A stretch of DNA of 52,207 nucleotides, taken from contig NZ_MASS01000030.1 in the NCBI RefSeq assembly GCF_001707885.1, positions 1 to 52,207 on the forward strand, written 5' to 3'. Both the position numbers and the translations under genes were made by a program. The notes beneath the pieces are model-generated. The model was not told the origin of the DNA, did not search any database, and worked only from the letters and a program-made list of their open reading frames with translations. Shown here piece after piece: positions 34,595 to 43,649 of the stretch. Position 1 is the stretch's first letter. The number at the start of each line of letters is the position of its first letter. This stretch comes from Desulfosporosinus cupriresistens (GTDB lineage Bacteria > Bacillota > Desulfitobacteriia > Desulfitobacteriales > Desulfitobacteriaceae).

Positions 34595-35741
34595 CGTCTT
34601 CCCGTCCCTGCCCCAGCGCTGCTAACCCTATTCTCTGTACAAGCTCCCAATGTTCGTAATCCTCAGAGCTCTCTAATACATCAAGGCGCTCTTTGATTTT
34701 ATCGGCAAATAGTTGTGTTAGTATGGGAAAACCATATCCGTTGGTAGTCTTTCGTCCCACCTTATTAACAATATCTTGCTCTGCTTGTGATGGTCGCCCT
34801 TCGGAGGGTAAGACCTCAATGTAACGGAACTTACCCTCCAATACGTTCTGTAAGGCGGGAACGGCTGCTTCTACGTCTTCTAAAGATCCAGCCAACTTGA
34901 GCCTAAATATATTTTTTTGCCGTTCTTGTGTGCTCGTTTCTGCCAATAGTTTTTCGACAAGGCCTGCCATATCGGGTTCGATAGCCAGTGTCTTTTCAAT
35001 ATAGCGACGCTGACCCAATTCCCGAAATTCAAGCCGAACGGACCCTTTTTCAATCTCCCCCAACAGGACACCATGGGGCCCGCTCTCACGAAAACTCCTA
35101 GCCTCAGACGAGCCACAGTCGGCCCAATATGTTTCTCCCTCTTGCCGGACCTCACTCCAAACGTCCCGATGCCCTAAGGCTAAATAATCCAAACCACTTG
35201 CGGCAATCTGCTCAGGTAGGATAGAAATTAAGCTTTTATTCTTTACTGAACCTACTTCAGTATGAAGTAGCATAAGCTGAAGCGTTCCATCCCTCGAAGT
35301 TTGAAAATCATCAAGGAATGGCTCTTCTTGGCAATAAGAGGTACATCCCGCTCCATAAACTGTGACGTTCAGGGAAGTTTTTACACTGCTGAGGCCACCT
35401 GAGAAGATATGCACATTACTCGGCCATACTGCCAAGCGATAGGCAGATGTAGTAACGAGCGGATCACGTTCTCCAGGAACGATAAAAACTTTTGTTCCCT
35501 CTAACTTGGCAAATGATTTAGCCACTCGCTCAACCGTCTCTTTGCGCACATACTCTTGTTCGAACAAATTTCCAGCCAGTAAAAGAAAATCGATTTTTTC
35601 CGAAAGGCAAAGCGAGAGGACACCTTCAAATGTCTGCCACAAGTCTTGATTTCGTTGGGTAACCCACTCCTCCGGCCCTTCCCATGAAGGGCTGTCAAAG
35701 CGAAATCCTGCACAATGTAAAACACGTACAACCGAAGCCAT
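34584..35741 (-). CDS. YhaO/SbcD-like protein with degenerate phosphoesterase site
   Basis: A 385-residue member of the YhaO/SbcD/Mre11 metallophosphoesterase family by overall alignment (RDPLVTTSAYRLAVWPSNVH, LLHTEVG, YLALGHR, RSFRESGPHGVLLGEI). Canonical metal ligands are mostly replaced: the DLH motif is G12-F13-R14, AGD is AGN (N58), GNHD is GERD (91-93), and the GHxH end is GHRD. Only the LLHT and first GH histidines remain. A nuclease reaction is therefore unlikely. GGAGG fits the ATG at 35741, not the upstream ATG/GTG codons. It is co-transcribed with the equally degenerate YhaN-like gene. Confidence 0.85.
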   Translation of the reverse strand: MASVVRVLHCAGFRFDSPSWEGPEEWVTQRNQDLWQTFEGVLSLCLSEKIDFLLLAGNLFEQEYVRKETVERVAKSFAKLEGTKVFIVPGERDPLVTTSAYRLAVWPSNVHIFSGGLSSVKTSLNVTVYGAGCTSYCQEEPFLDDFQTSRDGTLQLMLLHTEVGSVKNKSLISILPEQIAASGLDYLALGHRDVWSEVRQEGETYWADCGSSEARSFRESGPHGVLLGEIEKGSVRLEFRELGQRRYIEKTLAIEPDMAGLVEKLLAETSTQERQKNIFRLKLAGSLEDVEAAVPALQNVLEGKFRYIEVLPSEGRPSQAEQDIVNKVGRKTTNGYGFPILTQLFADKIKERLDVLESSEDYEHWELVQRIGLAALGQGREDDED

Positions 35742-35811
35742 GCACATCACCTCCTCACCATTAATTGAAGAGAATATAAACTACTTTTACCTAGGCATTT
35801 CGGCTAGACCC

Positions 35812-37830
35812 TTAGTTGCCGGTAATTGCCGGCCGGACATCGATTTTGACATCATAAAGCGTACTACCAGCTGCTCTATCAGTTAGTCGTTGAGATGTAA
35901 GGGCATTTACAGTGCGATACTCAGACAGATTTTCGTTCCAAAACAACCCTTCGGTTACTACTACTCCTGGGGGAACCGTTGTCGTTAACTTAAGAATAAA
36001 ATGCACTTCGCCCCGCTCGTTAAAAGCGATCACTTTCTGACCATCCTGCAGATTCTTGGTCTCAGCATCTTTGACATTCATTTGCAAATAAGCTGTTTCC
36101 TTTTTACGAAGTAAATCGGGGCGCTCATTGAAGGAAGAATTCAGCGAATACAAACTAGGTGCGCTCATCAGATAGAATGGGGCATCATCACCGTAAGGCT
36201 CAAAATAACGCGGTAAAGGCTCAGCTTCATGAGGATTGTATAGTTCGATTTTACCTGATGAAGTAAGGAAAGTTGTTTTATAATTCTCAGGCAGAGAAAG
36301 TTCGACGGGGCGGCCTGCTTGAAGTTTTGCCAAATCAACGCTTTCGAGCCATGAAGTGGGAGGATCTATTAATTGATTAATAACATCGTTAGTCTTTTGA
36401 TCAAAGAAAGATTCATCAAAACCCATTGCCTGGGCAAGTAACTGGAAAACTTCCCAGTTTGATTTTGCTTCGCCTACCGGAGGAATAACCGCAGCCGCTC
36501 TCTGAATGCCGTAATGACCATAGGAACGGTACATATCCGGGTGCTCTAATGAGCTTGTAGCCGGCAAGATAATGTCGGCATAGCGGGCTGTATCCGTCAT
36601 AAATCGCTCATGAACGACCGTAAATAGGTCATCTCTCATAAGTCCTCTGATAATCATATTTTGATCAGGGGCTACGACGACTGGGTTAGAGTGATATACA
36701 TACAAACCCATAATCGGCGGTTGCTCTAATTCCGTCAGTGCATAGCCTAGTTGATTCATATTTACAATACGAGTTGGCTTCTGCAACAAATCTTCGCGCG
36801 TTACCCTAGCCGTGTTAAAGGCCTTACTCGTAGAAATACTGCTCAACAACCCACCTCCCGGCTTACCCCAAGCTCCAACAAGTGCGGGAAGACAAGTAAT
36901 GGTGCGAACGGTCATCGCCCCGTTGCCATAGCGGCACAGACCGGATCCCAAAGAAATAAAAGGCGCGCGGGCCTTGCCGTAACAAGCTGCCATTTCTTCA
37001 AGCAAGCTGATGCTAACCCCAGTAATTTGACTGACTTTATCCGGCGGGTAATCAGCCAAAACCTCTGTTTGCAACTGATCAAACCCCTGTACATGTCGAT
37101 TTATAAACGGTTGGTCAATCCAGCCCTCGCGTACTAAGATGTGCATTATGCCAAGAGCCAAAGCACCATCACTTCCGGGACAGACTAACACGACCTTATC
37201 AACAATTTGGGCCGTGGGATTTTCATACGTGTCAACAAGCCAGACCGTAGCGCCATGTCTTTTAGCGTCTCGGACATAATTCAGCAGATGAATGTTCGTT
37301 GCTAAAGCATTCGTACCCCACAAGATAATCAAATCGCTGTGCTTAACCTCATCAGGGTGTAGCGCTAGGGTCTCTCCCATCACCGACGCCCAGCCATAAC
37401 TCTTGGCAGAAGAGCAAATAGTGCGAGCCAATCTTGAAGCACCCAAACGGTGGAAAAAACCTTCCCCACAGTTGCGCTGAACAATACCCAGGGTTCCCGC
37501 GTAGGAATAGGGCAGGATCGCTTCCGCATCATAGTCAGTCATAATCGCCTTCCACCTATCGGCAATGCCTTGAATTGCCTCATCCCAAGTAATGGGTTTA
37601 AACTGACCTGATCCTTTTTCCCCGACGCGCTGTAGAGGGTGCTTCAGCCTTTGTGGAGAGTGAACTGTTCGCTCATAATGAACCATTTTGGGGCATAAAG
37701 TCCCTCTAGTATAGGGATGTTCCGGATCACCAGTAACCTTGACAGCTTGACCATCGACAACTTTAACTAAAAGTCCGCACGTATCGGGACAGTCATACGG
37801 GCAAACAGATCGTTTCCATTCTGACTTCAT
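35812..37830 (-). CDS. Molybdopterin oxidoreductase (YyaE/YoaE-like)
   Basis: A 672-residue DMSO-reductase-family enzyme. N-terminal [4Fe-4S] motif CPYDCPDTC with the later CPK (about 10-50), TSSAK-type region CSSAKSYGWASVMG (about 138-151), molybdopterin-guanine dinucleotide contacts WGTNALATN and the C-terminal MopB domain (about 560-672). No twin-arginine signal, so it should be cytoplasmic. Close in pattern to Bacillus YyaE/YoaE; substrate unknown. GGAGG is 7 nt before the ATG at 37830; the longer frame to 37896 is not supported. Confidence 0.9.
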   Translation of the reverse strand: MKSEWKRSVCPYDCPDTCGLLVKVVDGQAVKVTGDPEHPYTRGTLCPKMVHYERTVHSPQRLKHPLQRVGEKGSGQFKPITWDEAIQGIADRWKAIMTDYDAEAILPYSYAGTLGIVQRNCGEGFFHRLGASRLARTICSSAKSYGWASVMGETLALHPDEVKHSDLIILWGTNALATNIHLLNYVRDAKRHGATVWLVDTYENPTAQIVDKVVLVCPGSDGALALGIMHILVREGWIDQPFINRHVQGFDQLQTEVLADYPPDKVSQITGVSISLLEEMAACYGKARAPFISLGSGLCRYGNGAMTVRTITCLPALVGAWGKPGGGLLSSISTSKAFNTARVTREDLLQKPTRIVNMNQLGYALTELEQPPIMGLYVYHSNPVVVAPDQNMIIRGLMRDDLFTVVHERFMTDTARYADIILPATSSLEHPDMYRSYGHYGIQRAAAVIPPVGEAKSNWEVFQLLAQAMGFDESFFDQKTNDVINQLIDPPTSWLESVDLAKLQAGRPVELSLPENYKTTFLTSSGKIELYNPHEAEPLPRYFEPYGDDAPFYLMSAPSLYSLNSSFNERPDLLRKKETAYLQMNVKDAETKNLQDGQKVIAFNERGEVHFILKLTTTVPPGVVVTEGLFWNENLSEYRTVNALTSQRLTDRAAGSTLYDVKIDVRPAITGN

Positions 37831-38056
37831 GAGACAACCTCCTACTATATATGCAATTACAACTTCAAGAACTTCTATAGCAACAGTTTCCTTCATTATA
37901 CACCGCTTTGGCTAGACGCTAAACATCAAAAACCTCTTTGCTTAATGTTTCATGAAAGACCCTAAAGAAATAGAACTATTGATAGCGGGCCATTGAGTCG
38001 GGCCATTGGTTAAAAACTGACTGATGAAAGAGAGGATTTCTTTGAGACATGTTTCC

Positions 38057-38065
38057 TGCTATAAT
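38057..38065 (+). promoter_or_regulatory. Extended -10 promoter of the 57-residue protein gene
   Basis: TGC-TATAAT, an extended -10, 42 bp before the ATG at 38108. The -35 position reads TTTCTT. Confidence 0.55.
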
Positions 38066-38107
38066 ATTAGGCAGACAAATGCTAATAAATCATGGAGGAT
38101 TGATCAA

Positions 38108-38281
38108 ATGAAAGTTTTAGCTCAACTTAAGGGAGAAGATACTTGGCAGGAAATTACATTAGAAGAGTGTTTATTGAAGACCGAAGAAGCAGGATTCTAT
38201 ACGCCAGGAACAGTTGAACAATTATTAGAAAATGGTTCAGCAGTCGATACACCTTGGTCAATTTTCAAGAAAGCAATTTAA
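38108..38281 (+). CDS. Small hypothetical protein (57 residues)
   Basis: A 57-residue acidic protein starting MKVLAQLKGEDTWQEIT, with GGAGG 9 nt before ATG, its own extended -10 promoter and a terminator 4 bp after the stop. No family recognised; soluble, no cysteine cluster. A longer frame from 38024 includes the promoter and is rejected. Confidence 0.75.
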   Translation: MKVLAQLKGEDTWQEITLEECLLKTEEAGFYTPGTVEQLLENGSAVDTPWSIFKKAI

Positions 38282-38284
38282 TCT

Positions 38285-38321
38285 GAGGCTCGGTGTTAAA
38301 TAACAAACATCGGGCCTCTTT
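38285..38321 (+). terminator. Terminator of the 57-residue protein gene
   Basis: 13-bp stem (two wobble pairs), arms 38285-38297 and 38306-38318, followed by TTT. Confidence 0.78.
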
Positions 38322-38375
38322 GGCTCCGAGAGACACAGGATGTCACAAGAAGCATTGAATATCTTTAAACGTGCG

Positions 38376-38405
38376 AAAAACCGTCCCACAGCAAGGACGG
38401 TTTTT
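38376..38405. terminator. Second terminator
   Basis: Perfect 11-bp stem AAAAACCGTCC / GGACGGTTTTT with an 8-nt loop. Functional in both orientations. Confidence 0.82.
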
Positions 38406-38579
38406 CATCTTTTTCATGTAGTTCTTCTTTATCTAAATGAATCTCTCTGCTATAAGAATACAATAGAGTTATTAATATTTTACGTTGAGTATGTTAAGAA
38501 TTCTTCAAGAAATTAGTTTTTGACAAGTTTTTGGGTACCTCCATGTACTCCAAAACTTATACTTTCCGATATATTAAGA

Positions 38580-38940
38580 AAGAGACCTCCATCGGAGATC
38601 TCATATTTTCCTGATAAAAAAAGTACTAGTCCTAGATTTTCAAAAAAAGTACCCTCCGATTATGCTGTCCCGGAGGGACAAAGAGGAGCATTACATGAAA
38701 AAGACTAGGACTATAAGTCCTTCAATTCATTATACAATATTAATTACTACTTTTGTTACGATCGATTCTGGTAAGTATAGGAAATACAAGAGTCTGAACC
38801 CGCTCATGACTCAAACAGGACGTTTAAGTCATGAGCGCTGCCCGAAGACACTGTCTTCGCACGTATTAGCCTTCTTGCAGGACGGCAAAGCACCATCTAT
38901 GGCGAGAAGGGTCCTTCCAGAAAGTATGGAACGATAAGTT
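38580..38940. other. Hairpin-dense region, candidate structured RNA
   Basis: Contains five inverted repeats in 330 bp: GAGACCTCC/GGAGATCTC (38582-38602); an outer 9-bp stem TAGTCCTAG/CTAGGACTA (38627-38635 with 38705-38713) enclosing CCCTCCG/CGGAGGG (38652-38677); a perfect 11-bp stem (38801-38811 with 38827-38837); CGAAGAC/GTCTTCG (38843-38859); and CCTTCTTGC/GCGAGAAGG (38870-38910, one wobble). I match it to no known riboswitch or RNA family. Confidence 0.4.
38695..38937 (+). CDS. Doubtful small ORF in the hairpin-rich region
   Basis: An 80-residue frame with AGAGGAG 6-7 nt before ATG 38695. The product (starting MKKTRTISPSIHYTILITT, basic, no family) is of uncertain reality because it runs through several strong hairpins. 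Either a small gene in a structured transcript or chance. Confidence 0.25.
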   Translation: MKKTRTISPSIHYTILITTFVTIDSGKYRKYKSLNPLMTQTGRLSHERCPKTLSSHVLAFLQDGKAPSMARRVLPESMER

Positions 38941-38958
38941 ATGCTTGCAGACAGTACA

Positions 38959-39001
38959 GAAAAAGAGCGCTCCTTTATTAATAAAATAAAAGTAAGCGCT
39001 C
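38959..39001 (-). terminator. Terminator of the lactate dehydrogenase operon
   Basis: Stem GAGCGCT / AGCGCTC (38965-38971 with 38995-39001) with an AT-rich inner part; on the minus strand it is followed by CTTTTTC. Ends the EtfB-EtfA-LDH transcript. Confidence 0.75.
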
Positions 39002-39027
39002 ACACTAAAATTGCACCTTAAATCATA

Positions 39028-40428
39028 TTACTCGCAAACTTTTCCTGGATTTAGTATATTTTTAGGATCAAATGCCAATTTTATATTTTTCATTAGTCCT
39101 ACATATTCAGGTCCGTATTGCTCTAACATATACTCTTTTTTTGCAAACCCAATACCGTGTTCTCCAGACACTAATCCCCGTAGTTCCACAGATTTACTAT
39201 ACATTGCTTCAAAAACCTCAGCCAGCTTCTTTTTCCAGGCCTCTTCGGAAAGATCATCCTTTAAAACATAGACGTGTAAATTACCATCACCCGCATGTCC
39301 AAAACTTCTTATTCTTACATCAAACTGCTTTTGCAGAACATCGGTATATTTAATAAATTCGGCCACTTTATTTCTTGGAACAACAACATCACATTCATCC
39401 ATCTCAGTCGTTGTAGCTTTCACTGCTTCGAGGAAAGCACCCCTTGCTGACCAAACAGCCTCTTTTCGTTCATCTGTATCAATGATGAAGACGTCGAGTG
39501 CACCTTCTTCAAGGCAAATATTAGCCACATTCTCGTAATCTTTTTCTATATCTTCTGTGCTGTTGCCATCAAACGTTAATAACAGATAGGCATCTGCAGA
39601 ATTGTCAGGGAATTTTTTGCCCAGAAATTCTTCAGCAGCAAGAATTACTTCTCTTTGCATAAATTCTATAGCAGTTGGTGTGGCCTTAGATTTTATAATC
39701 TTAGGCACGGTACTTATCGCCATATCAAGATTTGGAAAAGGTATTAGCAACGATATTGCTTTCTTGGGCAGTGGTATAAGCTTCAATATCGCTTTTGTAA
39801 TGATACCTAACGTTCCTTCGGATCCGCAGATTAAGTCTTTTATGCTGTAACCGGAAGAATTTTTAACAACTTTCCCTCCGACATTAATGACTTCTCCGTT
39901 AGGAAGAACGACTTCGAGTCCTCTAATATAGTCTCTTGTAACTCCATACTTAACAGCTCTCATACCGCCCGCGTTAGTATTGATGTTACCCGCGATTGTC
40001 GCTGATTTTTCACCTGGATCGGGTGGATAGAATAAATCGTATTCTTCAACATATTTACCGATTTCCATTAAAAGCACACCTGGCTCAAGGGTTAACGTCA
40101 AGTTTTCTTCATCAATTTCGAGTATTTTGTTCATCCCGCACATGTTCATCATAATTCCACCGAAAATCGGAACAGATGCCCCCACAAGACCTGTTCCTGA
40201 TCCTCTAGCCACAACCGGAATTGTATTCTCATAGGCATATTTCATTATTTTGGACACTTCATCTGTTGAAAGAACTTCAACTAAGACATCAGGCATTCTA
40301 CTGATTCCACCCAATTCATCATGGCTGAAATCTTCACTAATGGACTCTCCCGTAAAAACTCTATCTTTCCCTAGAACCGACACTAAGAAATCAATATCGT
40401 TAGCCTCAAGCGTTTTATAATCGTTCAT
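39028..40428 (-). CDS. lctD: FAD-linked lactate dehydrogenase (GlcD/LctD-like)
   Basis: A 466-residue FAD-linked oxidase: PCMH-type FAD domain (about 38-215, with [15 protein letters not shown] and [21 protein letters not shown] in part) and C-terminal FAD-oxidase domain ending [17 protein letters not shown]. Alone it would be annotated GlcD; directly behind EtfB and a ferredoxin-bearing EtfA it matches LctD of the electron-confurcating lactate dehydrogenase, which oxidises lactate with NAD+ at the expense of reduced ferredoxin. GGAGG 7 nt before ATG. 143 bp separate it from the EtfA gene. Confidence 0.9.
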   Translation of the reverse strand: MNDYKTLEANDIDFLVSVLGKDRVFTGESISEDFSHDELGGISRMPDVLVEVLSTDEVSKIMKYAYENTIPVVARGSGTGLVGASVPIFGGIMMNMCGMNKILEIDEENLTLTLEPGVLLMEIGKYVEEYDLFYPPDPGEKSATIAGNINTNAGGMRAVKYGVTRDYIRGLEVVLPNGEVINVGGKVVKNSSGYSIKDLICGSEGTLGIITKAILKLIPLPKKAISLLIPFPNLDMAISTVPKIIKSKATPTAIEFMQREVILAAEEFLGKKFPDNSADAYLLLTFDGNSTEDIEKDYENVANICLEEGALDVFIIDTDERKEAVWSARGAFLEAVKATTTEMDECDVVVPRNKVAEFIKYTDVLQKQFDVRIRSFGHAGDGNLHVYVLKDDLSEEAWKKKLAEVFEAMYSKSVELRGLVSGEHGIGFAKKEYMLEQYGPEYVGLMKNIKLAFDPKNILNPGKVCE

Positions 40429-40552
40429 GAAATTACCTCCACGTTTTCTTAATTTATCCGCTGACTAATCGCCATGGAGTTCCAACCTTGAACTAAAAGT
40501 GGCGCTCTTCGAAAATATAGCCCCCTGGATAAGTTCAGTCAAACTTCCGATG

Positions 40553-40570
40553 GAGTTTCACACTCCACTA
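40553..40570. repeat. Short hairpin between EtfA and LDH genes
   Basis: TGGAGT / ACTCCA stem with a 5-nt loop just after the EtfA stop, no U-run. May adjust the relative mRNA levels of the two genes. Confidence 0.4.
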
Positions 40571-40571
40571 G

Positions 40572-41780
40572 TTATCGAGCACAAGCCTCAGCTCTTGAGT
40601 TTTTAATATCTTCAATTAATTGAGGAACGATATCGTAGATATCTCCAACAATTCCATAATGAGCTACATTAAAAATCGAAGCATTTGGGTCTTTATTTAT
40701 TGCAAATATGCGCTCTGAACTGTTCATGCCAGCAGAAAACTGAACTGCACCTGAAATGCCGAGAGTAATGATTAGCTTTGGCTTAACCGTTCTACCGGAT
40801 AGACCGATTTGCTTCTTAGCATTAATCCAACCCGACTCAACAAGGGGCCTTGTTCCAGCTATTTGAGCGTCTAGAAGATTGGCTAATTCTTCAACCATGG
40901 CCATATCCTTTTCAGACTTTAGGGCTCTTCCCACAGCAACAATGACTTCTGCGTCAGAGATATTTTCTTCAATTTCTTTTTTTGTAACTTTTAAAACTTC
41001 AATATTAGACGCCAATCTTGCTTTGTCCAGTTCACATACAGTAATCTGGCCACTTGGCTCGCATTGTTTTTCCGGAGCATTCATAACCTTATATCTTACC
41101 GTTGCCATTTGAGGTCTCGTGTTAGGACAAACAATTTGGGCCATGATATTTCCACCGAAAGCAGGTCTTATCTGAACAAGGTCTGTATCTTCTTTCATTT
41201 CTAGGACTGTACAGTCTGCTGTTAAACCAGTTCTAAACCTTGCAGCTACTCTTGGGGCCAGTGATCGGCCAATGGTTGTCGCTCCAACCAGTAAGGAAGA
41301 TGGTTTTATCTTATTAACAAAGTCTTCAAAAGCAGCTGTATAAGGCTCTATTCTGAAATGGTTTAATTCTTCATAATCGTAAACAAAGACTTCGTCCACT
41401 CCATAATAAAGCAATTCTTTTGCCTTATCTGTAATATTGTGTCCAATAAATACGCAGTAGACAGGAAAATTAACCACTGCAGCAAGTTCTTTTGCTTTTC
41501 CAATGAGTTCCATGGTCACTGGATGGATCTCCCCTTCAACATGGTCAACATAGACCCCGATGCCACTCCACGCGCTCTTATCTACCTTCGCAACCTCTTC
41601 TTCAACAAATTCCATGATACCTTTTGGTCCCTTTTTAACGCATATCTTGCACATTTTACAACCAGCGTTAATTTCAATAATCCCGTTATTATTTTCAATA
41701 GCATCAAATGGACAGACATCAATTAATTCTTGAATGTTTGACTCATTAATTTTATCTTGGTGACAAATTAGCTTGCTCAT
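40572..41780 (-). CDS. lctC: Electron transfer flavoprotein alpha subunit with N-terminal ferredoxin domain
   Basis: A 402-residue EtfA: an N-terminal ferredoxin-like segment (1-60) with C23 and C41/C44/C47, enough for one [4Fe-4S] cluster; then the EtfA N-domain (about 70-250) and the C-terminal FAD domain (about 275-395) with the signature AGTRPLVESGW and LIITLGISGAVQFSAGM. EtfA proteins with such an extension belong to bifurcating complexes such as LctBCD. 23 bp after the EtfB gene, GGAGG 7 nt before ATG. The C-terminus ends ACAR. Confidence 0.93.
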   Translation of the reverse strand: MSKLICHQDKINESNIQELIDVCPFDAIENNNGIIEINAGCKMCKICVKKGPKGIMEFVEEEVAKVDKSAWSGIGVYVDHVEGEIHPVTMELIGKAKELAAVVNFPVYCVFIGHNITDKAKELLYYGVDEVFVYDYEELNHFRIEPYTAAFEDFVNKIKPSSLLVGATTIGRSLAPRVAARFRTGLTADCTVLEMKEDTDLVQIRPAFGGNIMAQIVCPNTRPQMATVRYKVMNAPEKQCEPSGQITVCELDKARLASNIEVLKVTKKEIEENISDAEVIVAVGRALKSEKDMAMVEELANLLDAQIAGTRPLVESGWINAKKQIGLSGRTVKPKLIITLGISGAVQFSAGMNSSERIFAINKDPNASIFNVAHYGIVGDIYDIVPQLIEDIKNSRAEACAR

Positions 41781-41803
41781 CTATATACCTCCGTTCCGTT
41801 TCT

Positions 41804-42592
41804 TTATACAAACTTTAGTTGTTTGAGTTTTTCCGCTATTTTAAAACTGAGCTGTGCCCCAGTACCTGTCCATGTCTCTCTGTCATTATTAGCCGAGGGT
41901 GGGAAGATTCTCTCTACTTGTGTTGGTGAACCTGTAAGCCCATATCTCTTTTCATCTTTATCTTCAAAATCATTTAATGATATAATTTTAATATCTCGAT
42001 CTTTAGTACTTATTTTTTTTCTATAGGAGGGAAGTCTCGGCTGAAATATATCTTTTTCTACGGTTAATAGACATGGGAATTGGATTTCAGCTATTTCAAG
42101 TGTGTTTGGCATGTCCATTTCTACAACAACAGATTTTTCTTTTATTTCAATTATTTTTAAAACATTCGCTATATGTGGTATTTCGAGATATTCAGCCATC
42201 TCCGGGCCGACTTGAGCGGTATCACCGTCAGTTGTCTGTTTGCCACAAAGGATTAGATCAAAATTACCCATCTTACGAACCCCTTGAGAAATGGTATAAG
42301 ATGTAGCAAGAACGTCTGCTCCAGCAAATTTTCGATCGGATACTAAAGCTCCTTCGTCAGCCCCCATCATAAATGCTTCTTTGATAACATCTTTTGCTTG
42401 AGGTGGTCCCATGCTTATAACTTTGATCGTTCCACCTTCTTGCTCTTTAATTCTCAAAGCTGTTTCAATAGCAAACAGATCATAAGGATTCATTTTTGAA
42501 TCGACACCGTCTCTTTTTAAAACACCTGTTATTGGATCAACTTCAATTTTCGTAGTTCCAGGAACTTGCTTAATACAAACTAATATTTCCAT
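41804..42592 (-). CDS. lctB: Electron transfer flavoprotein beta subunit
   Basis: A 262-residue EtfB, first gene of the EtfB-EtfA-LDH operon. Motifs: [15 protein letters not shown] (about 5-19), [37 protein letters not shown] (about 117-136). It holds the bifurcating FAD that reacts with NAD. AGGAGG 7 nt before ATG. Together with its partners it would let this anaerobe grow on lactate. Confidence 0.93.
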   Translation of the reverse strand: MEILVCIKQVPGTTKIEVDPITGVLKRDGVDSKMNPYDLFAIETALRIKEQEGGTIKVISMGPPQAKDVIKEAFMMGADEGALVSDRKFAGADVLATSYTISQGVRKMGNFDLILCGKQTTDGDTAQVGPEMAEYLEIPHIANVLKIIEIKEKSVVVEMDMPNTLEIAEIQFPCLLTVEKDIFQPRLPSYRKKISTKDRDIKIISLNDFEDKDEKRYGLTGSPTQVERIFPPSANNDRETWTGTGAQLSFKIAEKLKQLKFV

Positions 42593-42689
42593 GACTTAAC
42601 CTCCTAGTTATATAGTAGTTTTATTAAAAAAGATCACGCAAACTTTTAATTGATTGAATATAAATTGGGCGAATAATATAAGAGGTCGC

Positions 42690-42707
42690 GGTCTGACCAT
42701 CTGACCA
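42690..42707. promoter_or_regulatory. Candidate operator upstream of the lactate operon
   Basis: GGTC-T-GACC palindrome (42690-42698) within two tandem copies of TCTGACCA (42692-42699 and 42700-42707), about 100 bp upstream of the EtfB ATG. The spaced GGTC/GACC shape resembles FadR/LldR-type GntR sites; no GntR gene is in the window. Confidence 0.4.
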
Positions 42708-42824
42708 TATGATAACACAAAATTCATACTTGTACAAAGAAATATATTGTCAATCTTTACTCAACAATCCATTGCTTTTCTGAGACTCAATCAAATTCAC
42801 AAACACTTATAAATACAATAAAAG

Positions 42825-42848
42825 AAGAGCCCTTTTAGGCTCTTTAGT
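42825..42848. terminator. Orphan terminator-like hairpin between divergent genes
   Basis: Perfect 7-bp stem AAGAGCC / GGCTCTT with a 6-nt loop, T-rich on both sides. It lies between divergent genes where no terminator is needed, so it may end an unannotated short transcript. Confidence 0.55.
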
Positions 42849-42975
42849 TGAAATATTTAAATCAGGCAGCCATGTCAACTTAATGGTTGCTCTCTGATTA
42901 AGGAGACAGTATAAGACGCAAATATAGTACCTTACATGCTAAATTATGTTATACTAATCTAAGGAGGTACCGAAA

Positions 42976-43494
42976 ATGATTATGATTAGACAAGCAGTAG
43001 CAAATGATTTATGCGAAATTCTAGAAATTTATAACGATGCTATCTTAAATACTACAGCAATATACACCTATAACGTTCAGACGCTTGAGGAGAGAACGTT
43101 GTGGTTTAATAAAAAGAATGAGGATGGAATCCCTGTTCTTGTTTTTGAAGACAATAATAAGGTTATTGGGTTTGCAACGTATGGCCCTTTTAGAGCTTGG
43201 CCAGCTTATAAATATACAATAGAGCATTCAGTTTATGTACATAATGGATATAAGCGCCGTGGAATTGGTACTGAACTTGTCAAAGAAATAATTAGAATTG
43301 CTGATGAAAGAAAGTTTGCCACATTAGTTGCGGGCATTGATGCATTTAATCACACTAGCCTTAAAATGCATGAAAAATTAGGCTTTGAATACTCCGGTAC
43401 CATAAAAAATGCGGGCTTCAAGTTTGGTAAGTGGCTTGATCTAGCATTTTATCAATTAAATCTCTCGGGCCCTGAAAATCCAATTGATGGTTAA
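42976..43494 (+). CDS. GNAT-family N-acetyltransferase (phosphinothricin acetyltransferase-like)
   Basis: A 172-residue GNAT enzyme of the Pat/YwnH type: IRQAVANDLCEILEIYNDAI at the N-terminus, GFATYGPFRAWPAY (about 65-78) and acetyl-CoA loop GYKRRGIGTELV (about 91-102), then GIDAFNHTSLKMHEKLGF. Members acetylate phosphinothricin, methionine sulfoximine or related amino-acid analogues. Strong SD AAGGAGG. Monocistronic with a weak hairpin after it. Confidence 0.88.
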   Translation: MIMIRQAVANDLCEILEIYNDAILNTTAIYTYNVQTLEERTLWFNKKNEDGIPVLVFEDNNKVIGFATYGPFRAWPAYKYTIEHSVYVHNGYKRRGIGTELVKEIIRIADERKFATLVAGIDAFNHTSLKMHEKLGFEYSGTIKNAGFKFGKWLDLAFYQLNLSGPENPIDG

Positions 43495-43506
43495 TTCCAA
43501 ACAGAA

Positions 43507-43537
43507 GAGCTTCGCTATATGACGAAGCCCTAGTTTT
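43507..43537 (+). terminator. Hairpin after GNAT gene
   Basis: Stem GCTTCG / CGAAGC (43509-43514 and 43523-43528) plus two outer pairs, followed by TAGTTTTC. Confidence 0.5.
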
Positions 43538-43649
43538 CATTTAATATTCGATTATACAATTATTGGACACAAAGTGGTTAACTTATTTTTGTATGTTATT
43601 AATCTTTATCACTGCTTGTAAATTCAGAAATAAGTATATAAATTAGGAA

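Noticed and set aside
37831..37896. N-terminal extension of the molybdopterin oxidoreductase as a signal peptide
   Set aside because: No twin-arginine motif, and GGAGG is placed for the ATG at 37830.
38024..38107. N-terminal extension of the 57-residue protein
   Set aside because: It would include the extended -10 promoter; the SD fits ATG 38108.
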